DNA from: an uncultured Bacilli bacterium
GTDB lineage: Bacteria > Bacillota_I > Bacilli_A > RF39 > UBA660
Direction of reading: 5' to 3'
NCBI GenBank assembly: GCA_934129885.1
Contig: CAKOWU010000001.1
Location: 1-64,000, forward strand
DNA length: 64,000 nucleotides
Positions 23,649-33,231 of the stretch are shown piece by piece. Positions within the stretch are counted from its first letter, which is position 1; the number at the start of each line of letters is the position of its first letter. Under the pieces are notes generated by a model. That model worked only from the letters and a program-made list of their open reading frames with translations, ran no database searches and was not told where the DNA came from. The translations under genes were made by a program, and so were the position numbers.

Positions 23649-24782
23649 ATGAATGCTCCTAAATTAAGATTTAAAGAATTTAATGATGAATGGATTACTT
23701 ATAAATTTTATGATTTGGTTTCTATCATAAATGGTCAGGTTGATCCAAACAAAAAAGAATATTGTAATTTACCACATATTGGTCCTGGTAATATCGAAAA
23801 AGAAACAGGAAGGTTATTAGAATATAATTTAGCAAAAGATGATAAATTAATAAGTTCAAAATATCTATTCAATGAAAAATCTGTAATTTATGGCAAAATA
23901 AATCCTCATTTTGCAAAGGTTTGTTATCCAAAATTTGTAGGGTTATGTAGTGCAGATTCATATCCAATTAATCCAATAGAAGAAAAATTGACATCAACCT
24001 TTCTTTTATATTTATTATTGAATCCTAAATTTACTAAATTTGCTACTTCGGTATCAATGAGAACTGGAATGCCTAAAATAAACAGAGATGAATTAGGTAT
24101 ATATAAATTTACAATTCCTAAAATAAATGAACAAATAAAAATCGGTGATTTCTTATCACTGTTAGATAAGAAAATAGAACTACAATCTAAAAAAATTGAA
24201 GACCTTAAGTTATTTAAAAAAGGACTTATATTGAGTTTGAAGAAAAATAGTTTTGATTGGCATACTGTATGTATAAAAGATTTATTTAAAATAACTAGAG
24301 GAGTAGTTATTCCAAAGAATGAATTAAGTGAATTTAAGAATGGTGAGTATAAATATCCTGTTTATTCTTCACAAACCTCTAATCAAGGAACATTGGGATA
24401 TTCTGATACTTTTGATTTTAACGGCAAGTATTTAACATGGACCACAGATGGTGCAAATGCTGGAAAAGTCTTTTATAGAAACGGCAAATTTAGATGTACA
24501 AACGTATGTGGTGTATTATATGAAGATAATATAAAATTTACTAATGAATTATTTGCCGAATTATTAAATTATGAAACTCCAAAGCATGTGTCATACGTAG
24601 GAAATCCCAAATTAATGAATAACGTAATGGCAGATATAAAAATTAAGATACCAAACGGTGATGTTCAAGAAAATACTTCCTTAATTATTAATACAATAAA
24701 TAATAAGGTAAATTTAGAAAAGAACAAATTACTAAAATTTAAAGAATTAAAAAAAGGACTTATGCAAAATATGTTTGTATAA
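23649..24782 (+). CDS. hsdS: Type I restriction specificity subunit HsdS (right, invertible)
   Basis: 377 residues from the ATG after AAAGTGGTGATAAA; the frame is open further upstream. Two recognition domains (about 10-150, 205-340) with the shared KKIELQSKKIEDLKLFK linker and KKGLMQNMFV tail. Recognition domains differ from those of the left copy (QVDPNKKEYCNLPHIGPGN; WTTDGANAGKVFYRN). It follows the recombinase gene and converges on the DUF4268 gene, 10 bases apart. It is intact, so both positions could be expressed at once or one may be a silent store. Confidence 0.92.
   Translation: MNAPKLRFKEFNDEWITYKFYDLVSIINGQVDPNKKEYCNLPHIGPGNIEKETGRLLEYNLAKDDKLISSKYLFNEKSVIYGKINPHFAKVCYPKFVGLCSADSYPINPIEEKLTSTFLLYLLLNPKFTKFATSVSMRTGMPKINRDELGIYKFTIPKINEQIKIGDFLSLLDKKIELQSKKIEDLKLFKKGLILSLKKNSFDWHTVCIKDLFKITRGVVIPKNELSEFKNGEYKYPVYSSQTSNQGTLGYSDTFDFNGKYLTWTTDGANAGKVFYRNGKFRCTNVCGVLYEDNIKFTNELFAELLNYETPKHVSYVGNPKLMNNVMADIKIKIPNGDVQENTSLIINTINNKVNLEKNKLLKFKELKKGLMQNMFV
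24171..24218 (+). repeat. Right arm of the central hsdS inverted repeat
   Basis: Partner of 21940-21987, two mismatches in 48. Inversion here would swap N-terminal recognition domains between the two hsdS genes. Confidence 0.88.
24749..24781 (+). repeat. Right arm of the outer hsdS inverted repeat
   Basis: Partner of 21401-21433, 31 of 33 identical. The core AAAAAAGGACTTAT also occurs within the right hsdS at 24216-24229. Confidence 0.85.
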
Positions 24783-24792
24783 ATCCTTTTTG

Positions 24793-25725
24793 TTATAAAT
24801 ATTTTCTAAATACTCTTTTAAAATCTTCAGCTTTATTTAATAACCATTCATATCCTTTTGACAAGTCACTGTTTTTTAAATTCAACCTAAAATCACTTCT
24901 TATATCAACACTGCTAGCTTTACTTTCTTCTTTATAATCCCACTTAACAGAATATCCTAATTCAGTTTCTATTTCATTTTTATGTTCAAAGAATTTATTG
25001 TATAGACTTTTATTATTTTCAATCCATAATGAACAAGCAACTTCGCCGTTTTTATTAACAGTTAAATCTATGTGGCAATCGCTAGAACCAATAGCTAAAC
25101 TATACCAATGTTGAGGTTGAGCTTTTCTAATAGAAAATGTAGTTCTGTTGTCAGATAAATACTCACTAAACCCTTGCCAAAAATTTAAATCAACAAGTTT
25201 CATTCCAGTTAATTCTGTATTACTTTGATTACTTCTAATAGTTTTTGTCCAATCATTTGGTTGACTTATTATTTCAAAATGAGGAGCTATCTCAGAATTT
25301 CCAATTTTAAACAATTCAATTTTTACTAAAAATAAGTTTATATTCTCATCAGAATGCTCATTTAGCCATTCGATTGCTTGCTTATGTTCTTCATTATAAT
25401 CTTTTACAATCCAAATAATTGTTTTAGCATCATATCCAGCTCCATATACAAGAACTTTTCCTAAATGATCATGATTAGTTATTTCAAGTTGATTTTCAAT
25501 AATAATATTTTCATTTGTGTCTTCGTTAACTGCTAGAATATCTAAAGAATATTTTCCGACAGAAGCTTCTGTCTTTAAAACTTTTATTGAAATTCCTAGT
25601 TCATCACTTAATAGTTTAATATTTTGTTCTTTAGCTAACCAAGGTGTAAAATCATATTCTTCATTTTTCCAAATACTTCTTAGATCTTTTATCTTTTCAA
25701 GTTTTCCTAATTTAATTTCATTCAT
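24793..25725 (-). CDS. DUF4268 protein with PD-(D/E)XK nuclease-like N-domain
   Basis: 310 residues. The N-terminal half has the RecB-like pattern KYSLDILAVNEDTNENIIIE, NQLEITNHDHLGKVLVYGAG and IEWLNEH, seen in DUF4268-type proteins; the catalytic D-(E)xQ residues are visible. The C-terminal half (FSIRKAQPQHWYSLAIGSS) is the DUF4268 domain proper. It takes the place hsdS normally has after hsdM: its ATG overlaps the hsdM stop by one base (TAATG) with GGAGG inside hsdM. It is thus translated with the methylase and probably acts in restriction or its control; function unproven. Confidence 0.75.
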   Translation of the reverse strand: MNEIKLGKLEKIKDLRSIWKNEEYDFTPWLAKEQNIKLLSDELGISIKVLKTEASVGKYSLDILAVNEDTNENIIIENQLEITNHDHLGKVLVYGAGYDAKTIIWIVKDYNEEHKQAIEWLNEHSDENINLFLVKIELFKIGNSEIAPHFEIISQPNDWTKTIRSNQSNTELTGMKLVDLNFWQGFSEYLSDNRTTFSIRKAQPQHWYSLAIGSSDCHIDLTVNKNGEVACSLWIENNKSLYNKFFEHKNEIETELGYSVKWDYKEESKASSVDIRSDFRLNLKNSDLSKGYEWLLNKAEDFKRVFRKYL

Positions 25726-27284
25726 TAAATTTCCTCCAACCCTAGTTCTTTTAAATAAACATTAAGTTCTTTATCTACTTCTGCTATTTGTTTATCTATG
25801 TCTTTAAGATCTTGCTGAACAGCTTTAATATCTATTTCTTCTTCCTCTTCAAAAGTATCTACATATCTAGGAATGTTTAAATTATATTCATTTTCTTTTA
25901 TTTCAGACATTGGAGCAACATGGCAATATTTTTCTATCTCAACTCTATTTTTATAAGTTTCAATAATTTTATCAACATCTTCATCTCTTAATCTGTTTTG
26001 ATTTTTTCCAGCTTCAAAATCTTTTGATGCATCAATGAATAAAATATTATCTTCGTTTTCTCTACATTTTTTAAATACTAATATACAAGTTGGAATACTT
26101 GTTCCGTAAAATATATTAGCTGGTAATCCAATTACTGCATCTAAATAGTTTTTCTCTTCAATTAAATATTTTCTAATTACTCCTTCGGAAGCTCCTCTAA
26201 ATAAAACTCCATGAGGAAGAACTACTGCCATAGTTCCATTATCTGATAATTGGTATATCATATGTTGAATAAAAGCAAAGTCTGCCTTTGATTTTGGTGC
26301 TAATTTACCATAAGCACTAAATCTTTCATCTTCTATGAATTTTGGATCAGCACTCCACTTTGCGGAGTATGGAGGATTAGCAACTATTGCATCAAATTTC
26401 ATATCTAAATGTCTAGGCCTTTCTAAAGTATCATCATTTTTTATATCAAAATGTTTAAATGAAACTCCATGTAATAACATGTTCATTCGAGCTAAGTTGT
26501 AAGTTGTAGAATTAAATTCTTGTCCATAGTATGAACTTACCTTACATTCTTTACCTACTCTTAAAAGTAGTGAGCCAGATCCACAAGTTGGATCATATAC
26601 ACTTTGAAGTTTTGATTTATTTAACGCAACTAATTTAGCAAGAATTCTTGATACTTGTTGTGGTGTATAGAACTCTCCTGCTTTCTTTCCTGCTGATGCT
26701 GCAAAGTTTGAAATTAAGTATTCATATGCATCTCCTAAAACATCAATTTCAGCATCTTCATGATGAAAGTCTATATCATCTATTTTTAACATAATAGTTG
26801 AAATTAGTTTAGTTCTTTCTGCCTCTCCTCTACCTAATTTAGAGTTGTTTAAATCCATATCTTCAAATAGATTTTCAAAGTCATCCTCTGATTCATTACC
26901 TAAAGTAGATTCTGAAATAACATTAATTGCTTTAGCAAGCATTGAAATATCAAATTTACCAGTCTTAATGTTATCAATTAATGTACTCCATAGATACTCT
27001 GGCTCTATACAATATCCTATATTTTCTTCCTCTATTAAATCAGACTTAAACTCTTGTGCATGTTCTTTATCCTTAAACATATCAGCATATTTCATTTTAT
27101 TTCTTAACATTACATTTTCAACGTAATTAACTAGATTTTCAGATAAATACCTGTAGAATATTAATCCTAAGATATAATTTTTGAAATCATTAGCATCCAT
27201 ATTCCCTCTTAGGAAATTAGCAATACTCCAAAGTTGTTTTTGAAGTTCTGCTTGTTGTGATTGTTGTTTTTCTTCTCTTGACAT
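25725..27284 (-). CDS. hsdM: Type I restriction-modification DNA methyltransferase HsdM
   Basis: 519 residues. An HsdM N-terminal helical domain (LWSIANFLRGNMDANDFKNY) is followed by the gamma-class N6-adenine methyltransferase: AdoMet motif DPTCGSGSLLL at about 230 and catalytic NPPY at about 305, and GEFYTPQQVSRIL. Two copies with one HsdS form the methylase. It lies 9 bases after hsdR. Confidence 0.96.
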   Translation of the reverse strand: MSREEKQQSQQAELQKQLWSIANFLRGNMDANDFKNYILGLIFYRYLSENLVNYVENVMLRNKMKYADMFKDKEHAQEFKSDLIEEENIGYCIEPEYLWSTLIDNIKTGKFDISMLAKAINVISESTLGNESEDDFENLFEDMDLNNSKLGRGEAERTKLISTIMLKIDDIDFHHEDAEIDVLGDAYEYLISNFAASAGKKAGEFYTPQQVSRILAKLVALNKSKLQSVYDPTCGSGSLLLRVGKECKVSSYYGQEFNSTTYNLARMNMLLHGVSFKHFDIKNDDTLERPRHLDMKFDAIVANPPYSAKWSADPKFIEDERFSAYGKLAPKSKADFAFIQHMIYQLSDNGTMAVVLPHGVLFRGASEGVIRKYLIEEKNYLDAVIGLPANIFYGTSIPTCILVFKKCRENEDNILFIDASKDFEAGKNQNRLRDEDVDKIIETYKNRVEIEKYCHVAPMSEIKENEYNLNIPRYVDTFEEEEEIDIKAVQQDLKDIDKQIAEVDKELNVYLKELGLEEI

Positions 27285-27293
27285 AACATCCTC

Positions 27294-30050
27294 CTATAAA
27301 AATTTCTTAAATATATTTTTAATAAATTCTTTTACTTTATTTTTTACAGTTCTTCTTTCCCAATAATCATCTATATCAATAGCCTCGTTTATTTCTTTAT
27401 CTGGAAATATACTGCTATACTCATATTCATTAATTATTTCATTTAATTTTTCTAAATTAATTTTGTTATTTAAAGCAAATTTTTCTATTTCTTTTTCTCT
27501 TTGTTTATTCATATGTTCATTGAAAGCATCATCTATTGAATCATCTTCTTTTAGTGCAGGTAATATAGATTTTAAGAAACTCTTAATTAAATCTGCTTTT
27601 AAGAATAATTCATCATCTGTAATATTTGTTAACTTACTTTCAATATCTGCAATATCACGTTTCTTTTGTTCTTCATCTGTTAAATCAACATTTCTAATTA
27701 AATTAAGTATATATGAAACATTAATTCTATCAGTTTGAATTAATTCTAGTGAGAATGTAACATCATTTAGAATTGAGCTTTTTTCCTTATCATTAGAAAT
27801 TTTTCTGTATAACTCATAATATTTACTTTTATAATCTTCAAACATTTGAGTATTAATAACAATATCATCATTATCTAAATCAAATTGATTAAAAGTTTTT
27901 AAACTAACAAGTATTTTAGCAACCTCTCTAAATGCTAAAATAAATTTTTTTATATCTTCTTCTCTTTCTAGTTCATCAACACTTTCTACTACTGGTGTAA
28001 TTTCTAACAACTTATCTACAGCTTTATTAAACTTATCTAGGTAAGTATCATATGGTGCCATTATTACGGTGTCAATACTATCAGTTTGAGAGAACAATTT
28101 AACTGCTTCATCTACTCTAGCTTTAGTAGTTCTATAACAAACTATGTTCCCAAATGGTTTTGTGTCAGATTCAACTCTATTTGTTCTTGAAAAAGCTTGA
28201 ATTAAATCATGATATTTAAGAGGTTTATCAACATATAAAGTATTTAATCTTTTAGCATCAAATCCAGTTAATAACATATTAACAACTATAACTATATCAA
28301 TTTCTGTGTTTTTTATTCTTTTACATATATCTCTAAAATAACCATCAAAATTATGAGTAGAGAAATTTGTGTTGAACATTTTGTTATAATCTTCCATATA
28401 TCTATCTAATACTTCTCTTGAATGTTCTGGATTTTTATCTAAATCTTCATTCGCTCCGTAAGTAAATATCGCTCCTATTTTTAAATCATGATTTATTTTT
28501 TTAAAAGCATCATAATATTTTATTAATAACGGTATTGAAGATACAGTAAATAATGCATTATATTTTCTATCTCTTGTTTTAATATTATGATGATCAATAA
28601 TGTGCTGAGCAATTAAGCCTACTCTTTCATCTGCTAAGAATACTTCATCAGTATCTATGCTCTCTACCATAACATCTTCTTCTAATGCACCTGTATTTAC
28701 TTCCATAAATTTTATATAATCAACATTAAATCCTAATACATTTTCATCTTTAATAGCATCTTTTATTAGGTATGTATGTAAGCATTTTTCAAATATATCA
28801 GCTGTACTTCTACCATCTTGTGATGGATTTTCTTTAAATCTAGGTGTGCCAGTAAATCCAAAGTATTGTGCTTTACTAAATGTCTTTGAAATCTGTTTAT
28901 GCATATCACCAAATTGTGATCTATGGCATTCATCTATTATAAATACTGTTTTTAAATCTTTATATTTTTCCATAATATGTGTATATTTAGGATTAGTACA
29001 AGCGTTAGCCATTTTTTGAATTGTAGTTATAATTAATGGCTTAGAACTGTCTTTAATTTGTTCTATTAATTTGTCAGTTTGATTAGTCATATCAACACAA
29101 CCTGGATCAAATTTGTTAAATTCATCTAAAGTTTGTTTATCCAAGTCTTTTCTATCTACTAAAAAGAATACTTGATTGATAGATGATTCTAAAGATAAAA
29201 TTTGACTTGTTTTAAATGAAGTAATTGTTTTACCGGAACCAGTTGTATGCCATACATAACCATTATTACTTGTATCTAGTGCACGGGATACAATATTTTC
29301 AACTGCATATACTTGATAAGGTCTCATTACCATCAATATTTTTTCTGTTTCATTAATAATCATATATCTTGCAATCATTTTTCCTATATGACATCTATCC
29401 AAGAAAAATACACAAAATTGTTCTAAGTTATTAATTCTATCATTATTTATATCAGTCCAATAAAAAGTAAATCCATAATTTAACTCTTGATCTCCATTTG
29501 CAAAATATTTAGTTTCTACCCCATTACTTATTACAAATAATTGAATAAATTTATATAAGCCTTGGTATGAATGCCTTTTATATCTCTTAATTTGATTAAA
29601 GGCTTCTTTCATATCAATACCTCTACGTTTTAATTCAACTTGAACCAAAGGTAATCCATTTATTAAAATAGTTACATCATATCTATTTGTATATTTTCCA
29701 TGGGCAGTGGTTTGATGAGTTACTTGAAATATATTCTTACACCAATCTTTTGTATTAAATAGTTCAATATAAACAATACTACCATCATCTCTTTGAATAT
29801 CTTGTTTTTGTCTTAATTCTTTTGCTGATTGAAAGACACCTTTACCAGATATTTTAACCATTAATCTTTCAAATTCTTTATCACTTAAATTTTTACCTTT
29901 AAGTTCTATTTTGTTATGAATATTGACTTGTTCTCTAAAATTTTGTTCTAATTCATTAACATCATTTATTACTACCTTAGAATAACCTTGCTTTACAAGT
30001 TGATCTATCATCCGCTCTTCTAGTCTTGCTTCACTCTCATATACTCCCAT
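27294..30050 (-). CDS. hsdR: Type I restriction endonuclease subunit HsdR
   Basis: About 918 residues. N-terminal PD-(D/E)XK nuclease (YDVTILINGLPLVQVELKRRG at about 150), SF2 translocase motor with Walker A TTGSGKT, DECH box in IIDECHRSQFGD, and QAFSRTNR motif VI; C-terminal helical part contacts HsdM. It moves DNA and cuts far from the recognition site. Start: the frame is open to 30065; TAGGTGTA precedes two adjacent ATGs (30053, 30050). First gene of the hsdRM-DUF4268 operon. Confidence 0.95.
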   Translation of the reverse strand: MGVYESEARLEERMIDQLVKQGYSKVVINDVNELEQNFREQVNIHNKIELKGKNLSDKEFERLMVKISGKGVFQSAKELRQKQDIQRDDGSIVYIELFNTKDWCKNIFQVTHQTTAHGKYTNRYDVTILINGLPLVQVELKRRGIDMKEAFNQIKRYKRHSYQGLYKFIQLFVISNGVETKYFANGDQELNYGFTFYWTDINNDRINNLEQFCVFFLDRCHIGKMIARYMIINETEKILMVMRPYQVYAVENIVSRALDTSNNGYVWHTTGSGKTITSFKTSQILSLESSINQVFFLVDRKDLDKQTLDEFNKFDPGCVDMTNQTDKLIEQIKDSSKPLIITTIQKMANACTNPKYTHIMEKYKDLKTVFIIDECHRSQFGDMHKQISKTFSKAQYFGFTGTPRFKENPSQDGRSTADIFEKCLHTYLIKDAIKDENVLGFNVDYIKFMEVNTGALEEDVMVESIDTDEVFLADERVGLIAQHIIDHHNIKTRDRKYNALFTVSSIPLLIKYYDAFKKINHDLKIGAIFTYGANEDLDKNPEHSREVLDRYMEDYNKMFNTNFSTHNFDGYFRDICKRIKNTEIDIVIVVNMLLTGFDAKRLNTLYVDKPLKYHDLIQAFSRTNRVESDTKPFGNIVCYRTTKARVDEAVKLFSQTDSIDTVIMAPYDTYLDKFNKAVDKLLEITPVVESVDELEREEDIKKFILAFREVAKILVSLKTFNQFDLDNDDIVINTQMFEDYKSKYYELYRKISNDKEKSSILNDVTFSLELIQTDRINVSYILNLIRNVDLTDEEQKKRDIADIESKLTNITDDELFLKADLIKSFLKSILPALKEDDSIDDAFNEHMNKQREKEIEKFALNNKINLEKLNEIINEYEYSSIFPDKEINEAIDIDDYWERRTVKNKVKEFIKNIFKKFL

Positions 30051-30147
30051 CATTACACCTACCAATCAACATATATTTCAATTATATCACGAAAATTGTC
30101 ATTTTTTGGCTTATGTCCACCAAAAAAGAAGAAATTAATATTAACTT

Positions 30148-31338
30148 CTAATCATTCTCTATTAATTCCTTCAATTTATTTATTTGCCTATTTAATAAAA
30201 TACATAGTTTATTAATTCTATTATCTGAGTATCCTGTTATATCTTGATATTCATGTAATAAATTATCAAACCATTCAGGAATATCTTCTAGTTTACTTAT
30301 ATCAATTCTTTTTATATCTTTTACTACTTTAATTATTTCATCAAATGGTTTAACTTCATAAAATAATTTACCATCACCAATAATATGCATTTCTTCTTCA
30401 TCATAGTATTCAATATTTAAACTTTGACCATTATCAAATATTGGTGCTACATCTAACCATTTTAAAGTATTAACATCTCTTATTATTCCAAAATTATTAA
30501 GATGTCTATCTTCATTCATAATTAGAAAATCTAAAATATACATATTTTCTATTTTTTCTCTTGCATCTTTTATTCCTTCTGATTCTAGTTTTTTAATATA
30601 TTCTTCATAATCTTCTATACTATTATGTTTTTTCATATCATTTCTTATTTGATTACAAGTAATTAGTTCTGTATCTTTTGTTATGAAACAAGGACATTTT
30701 GATACAACCATATCTTTATAAGTATCTAGCGTGTATTCTACATGGTCAAAGCCTAAACACTCACATATTTCACTTGCTAATACTTCATTAAACGGTTGTA
30801 ATGTTTCATTCTTATATCCACCTTTTAATAAATATCTTGTACCATTTTCAATAATCCACGCTTTTTTTAACATACCATCTGTAGTATTATTAGGTGTTTT
30901 CAAAGATGTAGCATTATGAATCATCTTACTGTTTTTAGAAAGTGATGCTTCCATAAATTCAGCATAATCAAAGTCATTATCAAAGAAATTAATATCTTCA
31001 TATTTAATATTAGAATCTACTGGTTTTAACCAATACTGATCTGATAAAGATAATCCAAAGGCTTTATCTAATAATTCACATGGGGCATTAATATTAAGTC
31101 TATGTAGTAATAAGTCTAGCTTATCTCTCCAAGATGGTATTCCTCTTCCTTTAAACCATTCACTTAAATTAGTTCTTAAAGAAGTATCATTAACATCTTC
31201 ATTTTTATAAAAACTTTTTAAAATATATGGAGCATAATCAATATTATAAACATCATAAATACTAGTAAATACTCCTGTTGCAGAATCATATTCTGTTAAC
31301 ATTACTTCTTTATTTTTATTCATTAAAGTACATTTCAT
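30148..31338 (-). CDS. HipA-like kinase-fold protein
   Basis: 396 residues. The C-terminal two thirds match the HipA/CtkA kinase fold: a nucleotide lobe (TRYLLKGGYKNETLQPFNEVLASEICECLGF), the catalytic loop NEDRHLNNFGIIRD and the metal-binding APIFDNGQSL. HipA phosphorylates glutamyl-tRNA synthetase; CtkA phosphorylates host targets. No HipB-type HTH partner precedes it, so it may be self-controlled or work with the adjacent Fic gene. Start: GGAGATGAATTCCT before the ATG. Sits directly upstream of the hsd operon, same strand. Confidence 0.7.
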   Translation of the reverse strand: MKCTLMNKNKEVMLTEYDSATGVFTSIYDVYNIDYAPYILKSFYKNEDVNDTSLRTNLSEWFKGRGIPSWRDKLDLLLHRLNINAPCELLDKAFGLSLSDQYWLKPVDSNIKYEDINFFDNDFDYAEFMEASLSKNSKMIHNATSLKTPNNTTDGMLKKAWIIENGTRYLLKGGYKNETLQPFNEVLASEICECLGFDHVEYTLDTYKDMVVSKCPCFITKDTELITCNQIRNDMKKHNSIEDYEEYIKKLESEGIKDAREKIENMYILDFLIMNEDRHLNNFGIIRDVNTLKWLDVAPIFDNGQSLNIEYYDEEEMHIIGDGKLFYEVKPFDEIIKVVKDIKRIDISKLEDIPEWFDNLLHEYQDITGYSDNRINKLCILLNRQINKLKELIEND

Positions 31339-31501
31339 AGGAATTCATCTCCTTTTCTATATACTATTATACCATACTTATATTTTCTAACAGATTCTAT
31401 TTTCTTAGAAAAAGAAAAATAGGGCTCTACCGCTAGATAGTACCCTTGCAAAAGTTAATTATACTTTTTCCTTGCATAACTAATACATCTAAATAGATTA
31501 A

Positions 31502-32347
31502 TTACTTTTTATCAAACAATTCTTCTACAATTAAATCTCTTGAATGTAAGTTATTATTCTTACCTAATAATAAATTCTCATAAAATTTAACTAAATAACT
31601 ACTATCTTCTTTTACATTCAAATAATTATTGAAATAATTACTTCTTACTAAAGCATTTCTAAAATAAACTGATTTATCTTTAAATAAAGTATTATCTACA
31701 TTATAACCCAAACTAATTAAATATTTTTCAATAAATAATGCTGTTGTTCTAGTATTACCTTCTCTAAAAGGATGTACTTGCCATATATTAGAAGAAAATT
31801 TAGTTATATTATTAATAACTTCGACTATATTCATTTCTTTATAATTTTTTTCTAATTCTTTTGATATATCATATTCTAATGATGCTGTTAAAGTAGTACA
31901 ATCTCCGTACGCAACTGAATCATTATTAAGCATTTTTTCATGTTTAGAAAAATCTATTTTTCTAAATTCACCAGCGAACTCATAAATATCCTGAAATAAA
32001 AATTTATGAACATATTTTAAATAATCAACTGATAAATCAAAATCATCTTTATTTAATAGTTCAACTATTCTAGTAGATACAAAATCACATTCTAACTCAC
32101 TATGATTTACTTCGTTTTTATTTTCCTTTTCAATGTAATATTCTCTTAGTTCTTTTTCTACTTCTTCAATAGTTAAATTACCTTGTACTTCTTCTTTTAA
32201 TAGTTTTTCTAAGTATTTAGAAGGTTTTAAATTATCTACTTCTTGAAGACCAATAGCCATATCCCATTGTAATTGTTTTATATAATTATTAGATTTATAC
32301 TGTTCTTCATATTCATTAACACTTGAATCTAAATCTTTTTCATTCAT
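31502..32347 (-). CDS. Fic family protein (AMP-transferase)
   Basis: 281 residues. The Fic core is at about 110-240 with active-site HPFREGNTRT (canonical HPFxxGNGR; the second G is replaced by T, a known variant). The N-terminus (LKEEVQGNLTIEEVEKELREYY) resembles the VbhA-type antitoxin helix region fused in some Fic proteins. It should transfer AMP from ATP to a protein hydroxyl group. A clear (S/T)xxxE(G/N) inhibitory motif was not found. Start: AGGAGGACCAGTTT before the ATG. 163 bases upstream of the HipA-like gene, same strand. Confidence 0.85.
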   Translation of the reverse strand: MNEKDLDSSVNEYEEQYKSNNYIKQLQWDMAIGLQEVDNLKPSKYLEKLLKEEVQGNLTIEEVEKELREYYIEKENKNEVNHSELECDFVSTRIVELLNKDDFDLSVDYLKYVHKFLFQDIYEFAGEFRKIDFSKHEKMLNNDSVAYGDCTTLTASLEYDISKELEKNYKEMNIVEVINNITKFSSNIWQVHPFREGNTRTTALFIEKYLISLGYNVDNTLFKDKSVYFRNALVRSNYFNNYLNVKEDSSYLVKFYENLLLGKNNNLHSRDLIVEELFDKK

Positions 32348-32398
32348 AAACTGGTCCTCCTAAATTTATACTACTATAGCACATATACAGTATAATAC

Positions 32399-33231
32399 CT
32401 ATTTATTATCATTTATATATTCAATTTTTTTATGTGTATTCTTTGAAATAATAGAATGAATTATATTTGGTGGGCAAAAATTTTCCATTCTTCTATTATC
32501 AACTATTTCTTGTATTTCAACCAAATCGTCAATGTTTTTAGCTTTATTTAATAAGCATTTAGCAACCTCAACATTTTTGTCAATTAAAAAATAAGCTTTA
32601 ATTTTGTCAATAAAAAATATAATTATACTAATAAATGGTATAAATCCAGCTAATAATTCTATTATTTTAAATTTCAAAAGAATACAAATCGTTACATACA
32701 AGCATAATAATAATATTAAAGTTACTCCAATAAATGATAAATAAATCTTTGAAATTTTTTTATCTCAATATAAATTTTGTTTCTGCATAGATTTTATTAC
32801 TTCAACTTCACCACTTTTGCCTTCATCAAAATACCAATCTTTTAATCCAGGTGGCTTTGATTTACCATTATTATTCACTTGATGATTATAATCTTTTCTT
32901 TTTTTGCTCAACACATCATAAATAAGTCCTTTGTAATACCACTAAATCCAAAAAGACTATAGTCAAAATACTTCTTTAAATTAGCTCCTTTAACAATATC
33001 TTTCCTTATAAAACATAAGAGCAAAGCATTAACCCCTACCATAAAACCATTTACTATTATTTTTATTATGGAATTTTTTATTTCAAAAAAATCAAAAATA
33101 CATATAAATAGAGTTAACACTACACTTAAATTTTCCAATCAATTAACTCTGTTGTAATAAAACCTTTGACTATATAGTATATCCAACATATCTTTTTCGT
33201 TTTTCTTTTTAAAAAAATTAGTTTTTTTCAC
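32399..33231 (-). pseudogene. Decayed S-4TM putative pore-forming effector
   Basis: Three same-strand fragments read together as one S-4TM (SMODS-associating 4TM) protein. Fragment 1 (from GTG 33231 after AGGAGGG): MLDILYSQRFYYN, in-frame TGA, then two helices and KKYFDYSLFGFSG; fragment 2 after a one-base loss in a T-run: KPPGLKDWYFDEG ... MQKQNLY, a TGA where the family has Trp, then DKKISKIY and two more helices; end IQEIVDNRRMENFCPPNIIH. The family pairs a cytosolic sensor link with membrane pores in CBASS-like systems. Two stops and a frameshift make it non-functional as read. Confidence 0.7.

Noticed and set aside
32399..33231. UGA read as tryptophan by the host, suggested by in-frame TGA codons in the S-4TM gene.
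   Set aside because: Host genes such as the DUF402 gene end in TGA, the only tRNA-Trp seen has a CCA anticodon, and the gene also has a frameshift.
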